This document shows, piece by piece, positions 28,201 through 36,200 of a stretch of DNA of 64,000 nucleotides. The translations under genes were made by a program, and so were the position numbers. Source of the stretch: Actinomycetes bacterium (GTDB lineage Bacteria > Actinomycetota > Actinomycetes > Actinomycetales > Dermatophilaceae); assembly GCA_029552065.1 (NCBI GenBank), contig JAKPEG010000042.1:16313-80312 (forward strand), written 5' to 3'. The first letter of the stretch is position 1; each line of letters starts with the position of its first letter. Under the pieces are notes generated by a model that saw only the letters and a program-made list of their open reading frames with translations, did not search any database and was not told the origin of the DNA.

Positions 28201-28422
28201 TGTACGGCCAACTGCAAGTTCGTCGGAGCCACGATCGCCAACTTCGGAGGAAGCGCGACCTGCAAGATGATCAGCCCTTCAGATCCCGGCTTCGTGACAT
28301 GGACCGTCCCGAACGACTCGTCCGCCAGGTCGTGGAACTACCTGAACGCAAATACCTTCCGACGGATCGAAGTCGAGTGCAGCGGCCCGAACGGCACCGC
28401 GAGTGGCTCGATTTCCTGGTAG
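22204..28422 (+). CDS. Giant membrane-anchored Big_9/fibronectin-III repeat protein, module A
   Basis: 2072 residues. A TM anchor lies near the N-terminus (~18-38, VRVIAAVVVGALAATSLAVF), placing the bulk outside. Residues ~45-400 look like a propeller-type beta domain starting DLNDAGVWVTN. About ten bacterial-Ig (Big_9-like) repeats follow (ILNVLDNDTD, VDVLSNDSD, IRVLDNDA, VDVLARAFDPDGD), then about three fibronectin-III domains from ~1520 (e.g. PILDYEVSW, GKDYSFKVRARNKAGWSDL) and a Cys-containing C-terminus. It is probably a cell-surface fibre. ATG 22204 has GGGGGAGG 6 bases upstream. The gene is followed 15 bases later by moxR-type ATPase, DUF58 and transglutaminase-fold genes, which may assemble it. 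No LPXTG sorting signal is seen. Confidence 0.88.
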   Translation: MSRGRRFGLTRPNLRQVRVIAAVVVGALAATSLAVFAYLSRGYPANRVDLNDAGVWVTNDARGLFGRLNKSVSSLDAYFNPTGGAQTAYTLDVVQDGATVLGWDRAAGKLSPVNVATARLVDDGSVPMSSTMILAMRAGTLATLDPLTGKVWAIRYSPESPAPMSLSGVAAGSRPLAELGGPPKDLVLKEGARFADLTVDSVGSVYAATIAGKAVTIPVEGGQLQEPVGSEAPKRESIELTAVGAHVAALDVIGGTLAVDDHAPAKRAELGAGARLQLPGADATEVLVATPTSLYGFSVTTPEATARLLSAAGAGAPAVPVRVRDCAYAAWPGAPGVAVKACGEGGAVPMTMRNAGAVIERPVFRINRGQVLLNDTADGEIYDVGTLERVDNWEQVRDAVASDTVVDKQLVSQEKEKPKAGGDDLGARPGRTTILNVLDNDTDKGGRILSVSSVTQPGNAHAKVSIAPDGQTLIYTLDDQGGDAEFSYQLSNGVAEDKGQVRVEDRGLTRNDPPHRRAGASDPTLTVASGGTLPVQVLDQWRDPDGDPVGLASAAATEGSTNLTSDGRIELTAAVTATAGHTRIAYGVSDGRSEPVKQDLAVSVLGSGEINSTPAVTEPDVARGEVGRQIALLPLLNDIPGADPLNPKAVLKIAASVAPREGLQVQTDLVSGRVAVTGAQPGHYFLDYAVAFGSAAIAKGALRVDIDPANDAEKSPVAVPDKAVVRGGGSILVDVLSNDSDPLGSVLTVQSAVAAKSSELQAAVIDGRWLKLTPSTPALSENPTLVTYRISNGVAAPVEGTVSVTQLEAASPDTILTRTDYGTVRAGDATTIRVLDNDAALSGATLTLLGNIEGAKAAGQLKVYNPGAADAMAGDIGAAYVSGDAVRFVAPLHSTQPMKVVVEYVAQTQNGDRGSGLIEVTVNPEPTATSSNQAPTPHPIEVRAVSGETVTIPVDPYNNDPDGDSTSVVGIASGPTLGRILGFSPTGLTYQAYPDAFAQGTDSFNYVVVDRFGATATSTVRVGVTPPAAPQVAVAAPLSVTAAPGAKVTLYPLHSASFVKTDPVHVVPWDGSGNELPEGTSLDESTQSISTIVGSASAHPNQFTYKLTGNAGESASATVTVYAVEGFKNPPRLQDMTVKPDGSGRATVDVLARAFDPDGDSARLKVTRVGDSSATVSGGKITVPVTTSVRAIPFEVTDESGATSAAVIHVPREGAGGPYLRAGSVIKVDEGASVTVKVADYVDDPTGKPVRLTLTELITAGPSGHLTASASSGTELTVTAGAGYIGPGQVIAEFTNGTTLDDPLGIKTFVAIPVQVGPETPVLRCPSDVIAVVRGGRDVVRDITSMCSVWSPTKEMADSLRFEGTWTTPLSGVAIRNGRALTIDASSAATPGAAGVIAVTAAGTKAKPSSLNVVVREAPPATLAQITLPEMKAGERRDITVADYFTSPLKDPHPQIISFAKSAGMGAQTAAEGMRVSITPAAESYGRMEFRVVVTDVVEKDDVDRARRVTGTIAFDVFTRPDPPGQPQPQTALLSRSAQLLWAVPASHGAPILDYEVSWPGGTQTCSSTPCTITGLENGKDYSFKVRARNKAGWSDLSAPSANTRPNVKPLDVVAKQTAADDKSVTLEWSSAQGDGSAITDYIVAWNGRTQSVGSALTGTFPVPANGPPYTFTLVAKNNSTSSNPSTVVGHAAGIPSIAGAVVPSQAAPADSSTTTVTIQVNDAGPNGPEPVSYTVLRDGAALPACKGIAGSVCTDQGVTNGKIYTYSATVSTTFLGVTRTSAAKSAPPFTPYGLPGAWSAPTARAANLSNGVTLTYTVPPSRGSTSVVTADLGLGPVSVPGPGPNGGAATATVPGKQGGGQVVLKVCNEGGKCSSSPAVPYNAYADTPTPTFFSGSVNGPQVCVGATSAGTGWSATLTLSGPGVSQSISGSGALQIGPLCANVGYSTSATFTATVTDSGHPNGEPGRSTKSNSWGASTGPPPLSVVPYTEATTSPYGMCTANCKFVGATIANFGGSATCKMISPSDPGFVTWTVPNDSSARSWNYLNANTFRRIEVECSGPNGTASGSISW

Positions 28423-28437
28423 CAGGCAGGAGAGGAC

Positions 28438-29406
28438 ATGCCCATTTCACCCGAACAGGCCCAGTGGTTCGCCGACACCTTCACCCAGATGGTGGACAAC
28501 GTCGAGTTGGCAGTGCGCGGCAAGGAGAGGGTGGTGCGCCTCGCCCTCACCTGTCTGCTCTCCGAAGGTCACCTGCTCCTCGAGGACAATCCGGGGACCG
28601 GCAAGACCCAGCTCGCCAAGGCCATCGCGAACACGGTCAAGGGCAGTCACAGCCGGGTCCAGTTCACCCCGGATCTGCTCCCGAGCGATGTCACCGGCGT
28701 GACCATCTACGACCAGCGGACGCAGAAGTTCACCTTCCACCAGGGGCCGATCTTCGCGACAATCGTGCTGGCCGACGAGATCAACCGGGCCAGCCCCAAG
28801 ACCCAGTCCGCGCTGCTGGAGGTGATGGAGGAGGGGCGGGTCACGGTCGACGGCACCAGCCATGAGGTGGGTGCCCCGTTCATGGTGATCGCCACCCAGA
28901 ACCCCATAGAGCAGGCCGGGACCTATCGGCTACCCGAGGCCCAGCTGGACCGATTCCTCATGAAGACGAGCCTGGGCTACCCCGACCACGCGACGACGGT
29001 CGAGTTGTTGGCCCAGGCGGTGACCCGCGACCGGAGCGCCACCGTCCGCCCCTACATCGCCGCCCACGTCGTCGAACAGATGAGTGGCGTCGCCGGAGAG
29101 GTGAACGTCGACCCGACGATCCTCTCCTACGTCTCGCAACTTGCCGAGGAGTCGCGACGGCACCCGCACGTGAGCCTGGGCCTGTCCATCCGGGGCTGCC
29201 TGGCCTATGTGCGGTGCGCGAAGGTCTGGGCATTGAGCCAGGGTCGCGACCATGTGATCCCCGACGACATCAAGGACCTCGCGCATCCGGTCGTCGCCCA
29301 CCGGCTCATGCTCAACGACGAGGCGCAGTTCACCGGCGTCGAGGTCGACCGGGTGATCGACCAGCTGCTCGCCGACATCCCGGCGCCGGCCTTCCGATTC
29401 GCCTGA
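28438..29406 (+). CDS. MoxR-family AAA+ ATPase, module A
   Basis: 322-residue MoxR AAA+ ATPase, cytoplasmic. Walker A is NPGTGKTQ (~51-58), Walker B is LADEIN (D113, E114), sensor 1 is IATQNPIEQ, and the arginine-finger segment is LPEAQLDRF. MoxR ATPases typically work with a DUF58/VWA protein as chaperones for assembly of large complexes, and the next gene encodes DUF58. ATG 28438 is preceded by GGAGAGG. The sequence is close to the module B copy at 52381 over its whole core, the most conserved pair between the two modules. Confidence 0.95.
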   Translation: MPISPEQAQWFADTFTQMVDNVELAVRGKERVVRLALTCLLSEGHLLLEDNPGTGKTQLAKAIANTVKGSHSRVQFTPDLLPSDVTGVTIYDQRTQKFTFHQGPIFATIVLADEINRASPKTQSALLEVMEEGRVTVDGTSHEVGAPFMVIATQNPIEQAGTYRLPEAQLDRFLMKTSLGYPDHATTVELLAQAVTRDRSATVRPYIAAHVVEQMSGVAGEVNVDPTILSYVSQLAEESRRHPHVSLGLSIRGCLAYVRCAKVWALSQGRDHVIPDDIKDLAHPVVAHRLMLNDEAQFTGVEVDRVIDQLLADIPAPAFRFA

Positions 29407-29417
29407 GCGGACACCCG

Positions 29418-30785
29418 ATGAGCACCCCGACGATCGAGGATGGCCGGGCCGCCGAGCCGACGAGCGGGTCCTCCCGGCGCACCGGACGCCGGACCGGTCA
29501 ACATGCGGCACCCGGTCGCCCGATCGGCTCGCGGTTGGCCGCGTTCTCGGACGCCGTGCGGCAGAGGTGGGCCGACTGGACCGAGCTGGCGGCTCCGCTC
29601 CTCGGCCCGACCCGTGCCGCGCTCGCGTGTGTCACCGGGCTCGGATGGCTCGTGGCCGGTGGGGCCGTCGTCGCCTGGGGGCTCGCCCTCGCCCTCGGCT
29701 GGCGGGAGTTCGGGTATGCCGCGGCCGTCCTGGCCGCGCTCTTCGGCCTGTCCTGTCTGCTCACGCTTGGGCGAACCAACCTCGAGGTGGAGGTCCGGGT
29801 CCAGCCCCAGCGAGTCGTCGAGGACGACTCGGCGGCGGTCGAGGTGCGGGTGTGCAATGCCGGGAAGGCTCCCCTGCTCGCCCTCCCCCTCGATCTGCCG
29901 ACCGGTGGCGATTCGATCACCCGGTTCAGCCTTCCGGGTCTGTCTCCGGGCGCCGAGTTCGACGACGTCGTGCCGATTCCCGGGCGTCGGCGAGGGGTAT
30001 ACCAGATCGGGCCCGCCCGCACGCAGCGTGGAGATCCCTTCGGCATCGTTCGGCGCGAGGTCGTCTGGACCGAGCCGGTGGAGCTGTTCGTCCATCCGCG
30101 CACGGTCCACCTCGACGAGCTCGGTTCCGGCATGCTCAAGGACCTCGAGGGGCGTTCGACGAACGACATGTCGATGTCCGACCTGGCCTTCCACACGCTG
30201 CGTGAATACGCGCCGGGCGACGACCGACGGCACATCCACTGGCTGAGTAGCGCGAAGCGGTCCGGGGCGGACGGCAGCGAGCAGTTCATGGTGCGGCAGT
30301 TCCTCGACACGCGGCGCTCCCACCTCGGAGTGGTCATCGACTGCGCGGAGCAATCCTGGCTGGACCCCGCCGAGTTCGAGACAGCGGTGTCCGGAGCGGC
30401 ATCGGTCGCCGCGAGGGCACTTCGTGATGGTCAGGACGTGAGCGAGGCGTGCGGTCCCTTCGTCCTGGGCAAGCCGCGACGGCATACCGCCCTTGACCTG
30501 TTCGCTCGCGCACGGCTGGGTGAGGAGCGACTGGAGTCCGTGGTCGCCGACCTCACTCGCACCTCGCCGAACATCAGCGCGGCGCTGTTGTTCGTCGGCC
30601 CGCTCACGCCGATGGCGACGATCCGACGCAGTGCGGTGCTGTTCAGCCCGGACGTCAACGTCGTCACCGTGCGGGTGGAGCATGGTTCCGCCATCGGCCT
30701 CCAGCGGGCGGCAGGGCGATCCATCCTCACCATCGGGAGCCTCGCCGATCTCCCGCGGGCACTGGCCGGGAAGGTCTCCGGATGA
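29418..30785 (+). CDS. DUF58 membrane protein, module A
   Basis: 455 residues. Two adjacent TM helices (~75-120, GWLVAGGAVVAWGLALAL and YAAAVLAALFGLSCLLTL) precede a beta-rich region and the DUF58 signature YAPGDDRRHIHWLSSAKR...VRQFLDTRRSH. DUF58 proteins accompany MoxR ATPases in operons and may present substrates at the membrane. ATG 29418 lies 11 bases after the MoxR stop. Its own stop overlaps the next gene by ATGA, so MoxR, DUF58 and transglutaminase-fold proteins are probably made together. Confidence 0.9.
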   Translation: MSTPTIEDGRAAEPTSGSSRRTGRRTGQHAAPGRPIGSRLAAFSDAVRQRWADWTELAAPLLGPTRAALACVTGLGWLVAGGAVVAWGLALALGWREFGYAAAVLAALFGLSCLLTLGRTNLEVEVRVQPQRVVEDDSAAVEVRVCNAGKAPLLALPLDLPTGGDSITRFSLPGLSPGAEFDDVVPIPGRRRGVYQIGPARTQRGDPFGIVRREVVWTEPVELFVHPRTVHLDELGSGMLKDLEGRSTNDMSMSDLAFHTLREYAPGDDRRHIHWLSSAKRSGADGSEQFMVRQFLDTRRSHLGVVIDCAEQSWLDPAEFETAVSGAASVAARALRDGQDVSEACGPFVLGKPRRHTALDLFARARLGEERLESVVADLTRTSPNISAALLFVGPLTPMATIRRSAVLFSPDVNVVTVRVEHGSAIGLQRAAGRSILTIGSLADLPRALAGKVSG

Positions 30786-33151
30786 GTGCCCCCGCCACGA
30801 CAACAGCCAACCGCACCCGGGTGCGTCGGATCGTCACGGGTCGCCCGACCAGTGGCGACCTCGTCGATGCCGGGTTCGTGCTGCTCACCTGCATGGTCGC
30901 GCTGTGGGGCTTCCACACCACCTTCGACACGAGTCGATTCCTCTTCGTCGCTGCGGCCGGTCTGGTCCTGGGCATCGGCGTGGCGCATGTGGCGCGCGCA
31001 CTCGACCAGTCGTGGTTCGTCCTCGTGCTCCTGGTCGTCGTCGCCTTCTTCCTGTTCGGGGGTGCGGTCGCCCTGTCGGACGTCGCGATCGGCGGCGTGC
31101 TGCCGAGTCTCCCCGTCCTGGGGCAGCTCGCCGAAATGACGGTGTCCGGGTGGCGGGACCTGTTGACGACACTGCCCCCAGTGGACGGCACCGGCCAGTT
31201 CCTCGTGCTGCCCTACCTGCTCGGTCTGGTCTTCGGTGCCGCCACCTTCACCTGGGCTCGACGCCGCCCGCGCGCGGCCGGACCGGGAATCCTCCCGGTG
31301 ATCCTGCTCGCCATCGTCATCCTGCTCGGCACGCTCCAGCCGGCGGGGCTGCTCGTGCACGGCCTCGGGCTGTCCCTGGCGAGCTTCCTGTGGATCTCGC
31401 TACGCCGCCGACGCGGTTTCCACGTCGTCGGCACGGGGGCCGAGCTGCGTCAGCAGGGAGTCATCGGAGCGGTGCTGCTCGTCGCCGCGAGCGTCTTCGG
31501 AGCCCTCGCGGGTGGACACCTGCCCGGCCCGGACACCGAGCGGGTGATCCTGCGGACCTACGTCCAGCCGCCGTTCGACGTGTCCCAATTCCCGAGTCCG
31601 CTCGTGGGCTTCCGGAAGTACACCGAGGGCGCCAGGGTCGTGTGGGACCAGGAGCTTTTCACCGTGACCGGCGCGCCCGACGGCGCGTTGATCCGGGTCG
31701 CCGTCCTGGACGACTACAGCGGCACCGTGTGGAGCGCGGCGGGGACCTCCGGGGGCAGCGGGTTCAACTTCCGCAAGGTCGGCTCGACGATCGCCGCCCC
31801 GCCCGACCCGAGCGACGTGGCACCGATGCGAGCGACGGTGACCATCGGCGCGGCATACGCCGGTCTCGCCGACGCCAATCCCTGGGTGCCCTCGCTCGGC
31901 TATCCGACCTCCCTCGTCTTCCTCGGCGACCGCTCCCGGTCCCTCGCCGCATCGGTCCGCTACAACCCGGCCACCGGACAGGCCCTCGCGCCCGCACGAT
32001 TGGGTGCCGGCGATCGAGTCGAGCTGGAGGCTTTGCCGATTCCCGTGCTCGGTGATGCCTTCGAGCCAGGGGTCGGATCGGCCTTGCTGCCGGAAGCCAC
32101 CGGACCGGTCACGGCCAAGGCCGTCAAATGGGCGGACAAGAAGCCGACGCCGCTGAGCCAGATCCAGGCGGTGGCGACCACACTCAAGGCCGGCGCCTAC
32201 AGTGACGGCACGAAGACGGGGGAGACCCAATTCCTGCCCGGACACGGTCTCGCCCGCCTGGGCACCTTCCTCAGCCGGCCTCAGCTGGTGGGGAACGACG
32301 AGCAGTATGCGGCGACCCTCGCCCTCATGGCCAATGGCCTGGGCGTGCCGGCCCGGGTCGTCTTCGGTGCCGTCCTGCCCGCCGGCGGCACGGCGCGTGG
32401 TCAGGACATGCACGCGTGGGTCGAATTGCGCGGCAGCGACGGCCGTTGGTATGCCGTGCCGCCCTCGACCTTCGTGCCCGACCGGAACCAGACCCCGCAG
32501 CAACAGCCGCAGGCTGTCGCCGAGGACGCCAACGCCGCGGACGTGCCTCCTCCGAATGCGCAACGTCCGCCTGGGTCCGTCGACGCGACTTTCGACACGA
32601 CCTCTGCCTCGGTGCGCCCGCCCACGATCCTCGACCGGTTGGCGTCGATGCCGGCCTGGGTCTTGCTGATCCTGCGGTTGATCGGATACCCGGTGCTGGC
32701 CTTTGGCGCGATCACGCTCGCCGTGTGGAGCGCGCGCGTGCTTCGGCGCCGGCGCCGGCAACGTACCGGCACTCCGTCGCGTCGACTCGCTCAGGCCTGG
32801 CGCGACTACGTCGACCACGCGCGCGACCTCGGTATGCGGGTGCCGGCGGGGCTCACTCGTCGCGAACAGGCGGTCATCGTCGGCCATGCCCAGCTCGCAC
32901 GCAGGGCGGACTCGGCCGTCTTCGGCGGCGGTGAGCCGGCGGCCGAGGATGTCGCCGGGCTGTGGGCCGAGGCCAAGCGCGCGCGGGACGAACTGACCCG
33001 CTCCGTCTCGCGGCGGCGCCGTTGGGCGAGCCGATGGTCCCTGCGGGGGCTGCTCTTCCGCGATCCGCGACCGAGTGAGCGGCCCGGCGCGACGGAGGTC
33101 CGTCGCGGGGCGTCGAGGTTTCGGGTGGCCATACCCCGGAGGGCGACGTGA
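30782..33151 (+). CDS. Transglutaminase-fold membrane protein lacking catalytic Cys, module A
   Basis: 789 residues: about five N-terminal TM helices (to ~240), an extracytoplasmic region with a transglutaminase-like core, one further TM (~624-650, LLILRLIGYPVLAFGAITL) and a basic cytoplasmic C-terminus. In the core the usual G-x-C-E-x-(Y/F)-A reads GNDEQYAAT, so the nucleophile position is Asp506. The His is kept (MHAWVEL, His544), but the third position, normally Asp in (F/W)DPT, reads PPST. It should therefore not cross-link or hydrolyse by the normal route. It belongs to the TgpA/DUF3488-like type that travels with MoxR and DUF58. The start overlaps the DUF58 stop. Confidence 0.87.
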   Translation: MSAPATTTANRTRVRRIVTGRPTSGDLVDAGFVLLTCMVALWGFHTTFDTSRFLFVAAAGLVLGIGVAHVARALDQSWFVLVLLVVVAFFLFGGAVALSDVAIGGVLPSLPVLGQLAEMTVSGWRDLLTTLPPVDGTGQFLVLPYLLGLVFGAATFTWARRRPRAAGPGILPVILLAIVILLGTLQPAGLLVHGLGLSLASFLWISLRRRRGFHVVGTGAELRQQGVIGAVLLVAASVFGALAGGHLPGPDTERVILRTYVQPPFDVSQFPSPLVGFRKYTEGARVVWDQELFTVTGAPDGALIRVAVLDDYSGTVWSAAGTSGGSGFNFRKVGSTIAAPPDPSDVAPMRATVTIGAAYAGLADANPWVPSLGYPTSLVFLGDRSRSLAASVRYNPATGQALAPARLGAGDRVELEALPIPVLGDAFEPGVGSALLPEATGPVTAKAVKWADKKPTPLSQIQAVATTLKAGAYSDGTKTGETQFLPGHGLARLGTFLSRPQLVGNDEQYAATLALMANGLGVPARVVFGAVLPAGGTARGQDMHAWVELRGSDGRWYAVPPSTFVPDRNQTPQQQPQAVAEDANAADVPPPNAQRPPGSVDATFDTTSASVRPPTILDRLASMPAWVLLILRLIGYPVLAFGAITLAVWSARVLRRRRRQRTGTPSRRLAQAWRDYVDHARDLGMRVPAGLTRREQAVIVGHAQLARRADSAVFGGGEPAAEDVAGLWAEAKRARDELTRSVSRRRRWASRWSLRGLLFRDPRPSERPGATEVRRGASRFRVAIPRRAT

Positions 33152-33296
33152 GCTCGACCAGCCCGACGTCCCCACTTCTGACGACTGCCGAACGGCTCCG
33201 GGACTCTCGTAGCGTCGGGTCAGGCCGTGTGGGCGCCGACGGGCGAACGGTGTGCGCGCCCTGCGGCCTGCACGAAGGCGGCAAGGGGGGATGGGA

Positions 33297-36200
33297 ATGC
33301 GCCTGAAGGCGACGATCAGACAGCCGCATACAACGCCCGGCTTCCGTCATGTGCAGATCACCGCCGATGCGACGGCGACGGCTGGCGACGTCGCGCGCGC
33401 CCTGGTCGCCTCGGGGGAGGTCACCGCCGTCGGCTCCGGATCGGAGGTCACCTTCCGGATGGCCGGCTCCGCCCCGGGATCAGGCCGGATCCTCGCCCCG
33501 ACGGTGACCCTGCTCGAGTCAGGACTTCGATCGGGGGCGATCCTCGACCTGGTCAGCGCACCGCCGACCGCGCCCCTCGTCGGCAGCGGTGGGCCGATCG
33601 CCGTGCTCAAGGTCGTCGAGGGCCCGCACGCAGGCGCCGAGTTCCCACTGGCCGAGGGCAACTACCGGATCGGTCGGCTCGAGGGTGACATCCTGTTGGA
33701 CAAGGACCCCATGGTGTCCGGCGACCATGCGCGACTGCGGGTCAGCGACAAGGTCGAGATCATCGACAACCGCTCGGCAAACGGTGTGCTCGTCGGTGGC
33801 GTCCAGGTCAATCGCGTCGAGTTGCGCTCGGGGGACCAGGCGACCCTGGGCTCCTCGGTCCTCGAGGTGACTCGATTGCAGAACGCCACCGAGGCCTCGT
33901 CGACCTCGACCGACATCATGTTCAACCGCTCGCCGCTCGTGCTTCGACGCCCGGCGCCACGCAAGGTGGAACTGCCCGCGATCCCCACCGACCCGCAGCA
34001 GGCCAAGTTCCCCTGGTTGGCCATGGCCGCCCCGCTGGTCATGGGTGCGGTGACCTACCTCCTCACGCACAACGCGCTCAGCCTCGTCTTCGTCGCGTTG
34101 TCACCGATCATCATGATCGGCAACTGGATCGATCAGCGCTTCCGGATCAAGCGCCAGCACGTGGCCGGCGTGGCCGCGTTCGAGGCGGGTCTGGCCACGG
34201 CTGGGAGCGACCTCGACGACGCGTCGGTCGAGGACCGGGCCGATCTGGAGGCGATGTACCCCTCGACTGAGACCTGCCTGCGCGCGGCCGGCCAGCTCAC
34301 CCCGCTGCTGTGGTCCCGTCGACCGGAGCACCCCGAGTTCCTGCACGTGCGGCTGGGCACGGGGGATATCCCCGCGTTGACGACCATCGACCGCCCCCGA
34401 CCGGGAGGGATCGCCGAGTTCGTCGAGCGTGCGCGGCAGCTGGCACACAGCTCTCTCGAGCTGAACGACGCACCGATCGCGGTCGACCTGCGCTCCGTTG
34501 GTGGGGTCGGCCTGTGTGGTCCGCGACCGGACGTCGACGATGTCGCCAGGGCGCTGGCCACTCAACTCACCGTGCTCCATTCGCCGGCCGAAGTCGTCCT
34601 TGCCTGCCTCACCTCGACCAGTGGCCGCGCCCGCTGGGCCTGGCTCGACTGGATGCCCCACACCTCCTCCCCGCATTCCCCGCTCGGTGGTCCCCATCTG
34701 GCCAGCGACGCGGGCACGGGTCGGGTGCTGCTCGCACGCCTGGAGGAGTTGGTGGATCAGCGTCGCACCGCGGTCAGCAGGGTCGCCGACCGCGGTCCGG
34801 TCGACGGGGAGGAGACGGTTGAACCCCCGGTGCTCCCCTCGGTCGTCGTCATCGCCGACGACGCTTCGGTCGAGCGGGCCAGACTCGTGCGGATCGCCGA
34901 ACGTGGACCTGATGTCGGCGTCTACGTCGTGTGGCTCGGGTTGACGGTGGCCGCCCTCCCGGCCGCCTGCCGTGCGTTCGTGGAAGTGGGCCCGGGCCAC
35001 GGCTCGTCGGTGGGGCTCGTCCGGCGCGGCCTGGTCATCGGGCGCATCGCGACGGAGTCGGTGGACACGGCCGCAGCCGACCGACTCGCTCGACAGTTGG
35101 CTCCGGTCGTGGATGCCGGTGCTCCCGTGGCCGACGAGTCGGACCTGCCGCGGACGATGTCCGTGGTCACGCTGCTCGGCCGGGAGATGTCCGATCAGCC
35201 CGAGGCGGTGCTCGCCCACTGGCGGGAGAACCGTTCGCTTGTGAATCGCGCGGGACCCCCGCAGCCGCTCGAAGGCCCCAGCACTCTGCGTGCGCTCGTG
35301 GGCCATGCCGGCTCGGAGGAGTTCGTCCTCGACCTGCGCACGCACGGGCCCCATGCGCTTGTCGGCGGGACGACAGGAGCCGGAAAGAGCGAATTCCTCC
35401 AGGCGTGGGTGCTCGGCATTGCTAACGCCTACAGCCCCGATCGGGTGACCTTCCTCTTTGTGGACTACAAGGGCGGTGCGGCATTCGCGAAATGCGTGGA
35501 GCTGCCCCATTTCGTCGGTCTCGTCACGGACCTCAACACCCACCTGGTCCGGCGAGCCCTCAAGAGCCTGCGCGCCGAGCTGCGTCACCGCGAACATCTC
35601 CTCAACGAGAAGGGCGCCAAGGACCTCATCGAGCTGGAGAAGACCGGAGATCCCGACTGCCCACCCAGCCTCATCATCGTCGTCGACGAATTCGCCGCGT
35701 TGGTCTCGGAGGTGCCTGAGTTCGTCGACGGCGTCGTGGACGTTGCCGCTCGCGGGCGTTCGCTCGGGCTGCACCTCATCCTCGCCACCCAGCGTCCGGC
35801 CGGGGTGATCAAGGACAACCTGCGCGCCAATACCAACCTGCGAGTCGCCCTGCGGATGGCCGATGAACACGACTCGACCGACGTCCTCGGCACGGCGATG
35901 GCGGCCCACTTCGACCCGTCCATCCCGGGTCGCGGTGCGGCCAAGACCGGTCCGGGCCGGATCACTCAATTCCAGTCGGGCTTCCCCGGGGCACGGACCC
36001 CGCACGTCGCGACTGCCCCTCCCATCCACGTGAGCGAGCTGGACTTCGGTGTCGGTCAGGTGTGGAAGATGGCCGAACGTCCGAACACCTCCGAAGCGAT
36101 CGGCAAGGACATCGAGCGTGTCGTCGCGACGATCGCCGAGGCGGCCCGACGGGGTCGGGTGCGGGAACCGCGGCGACCGTGGCTCGACCCGATCAGCGCG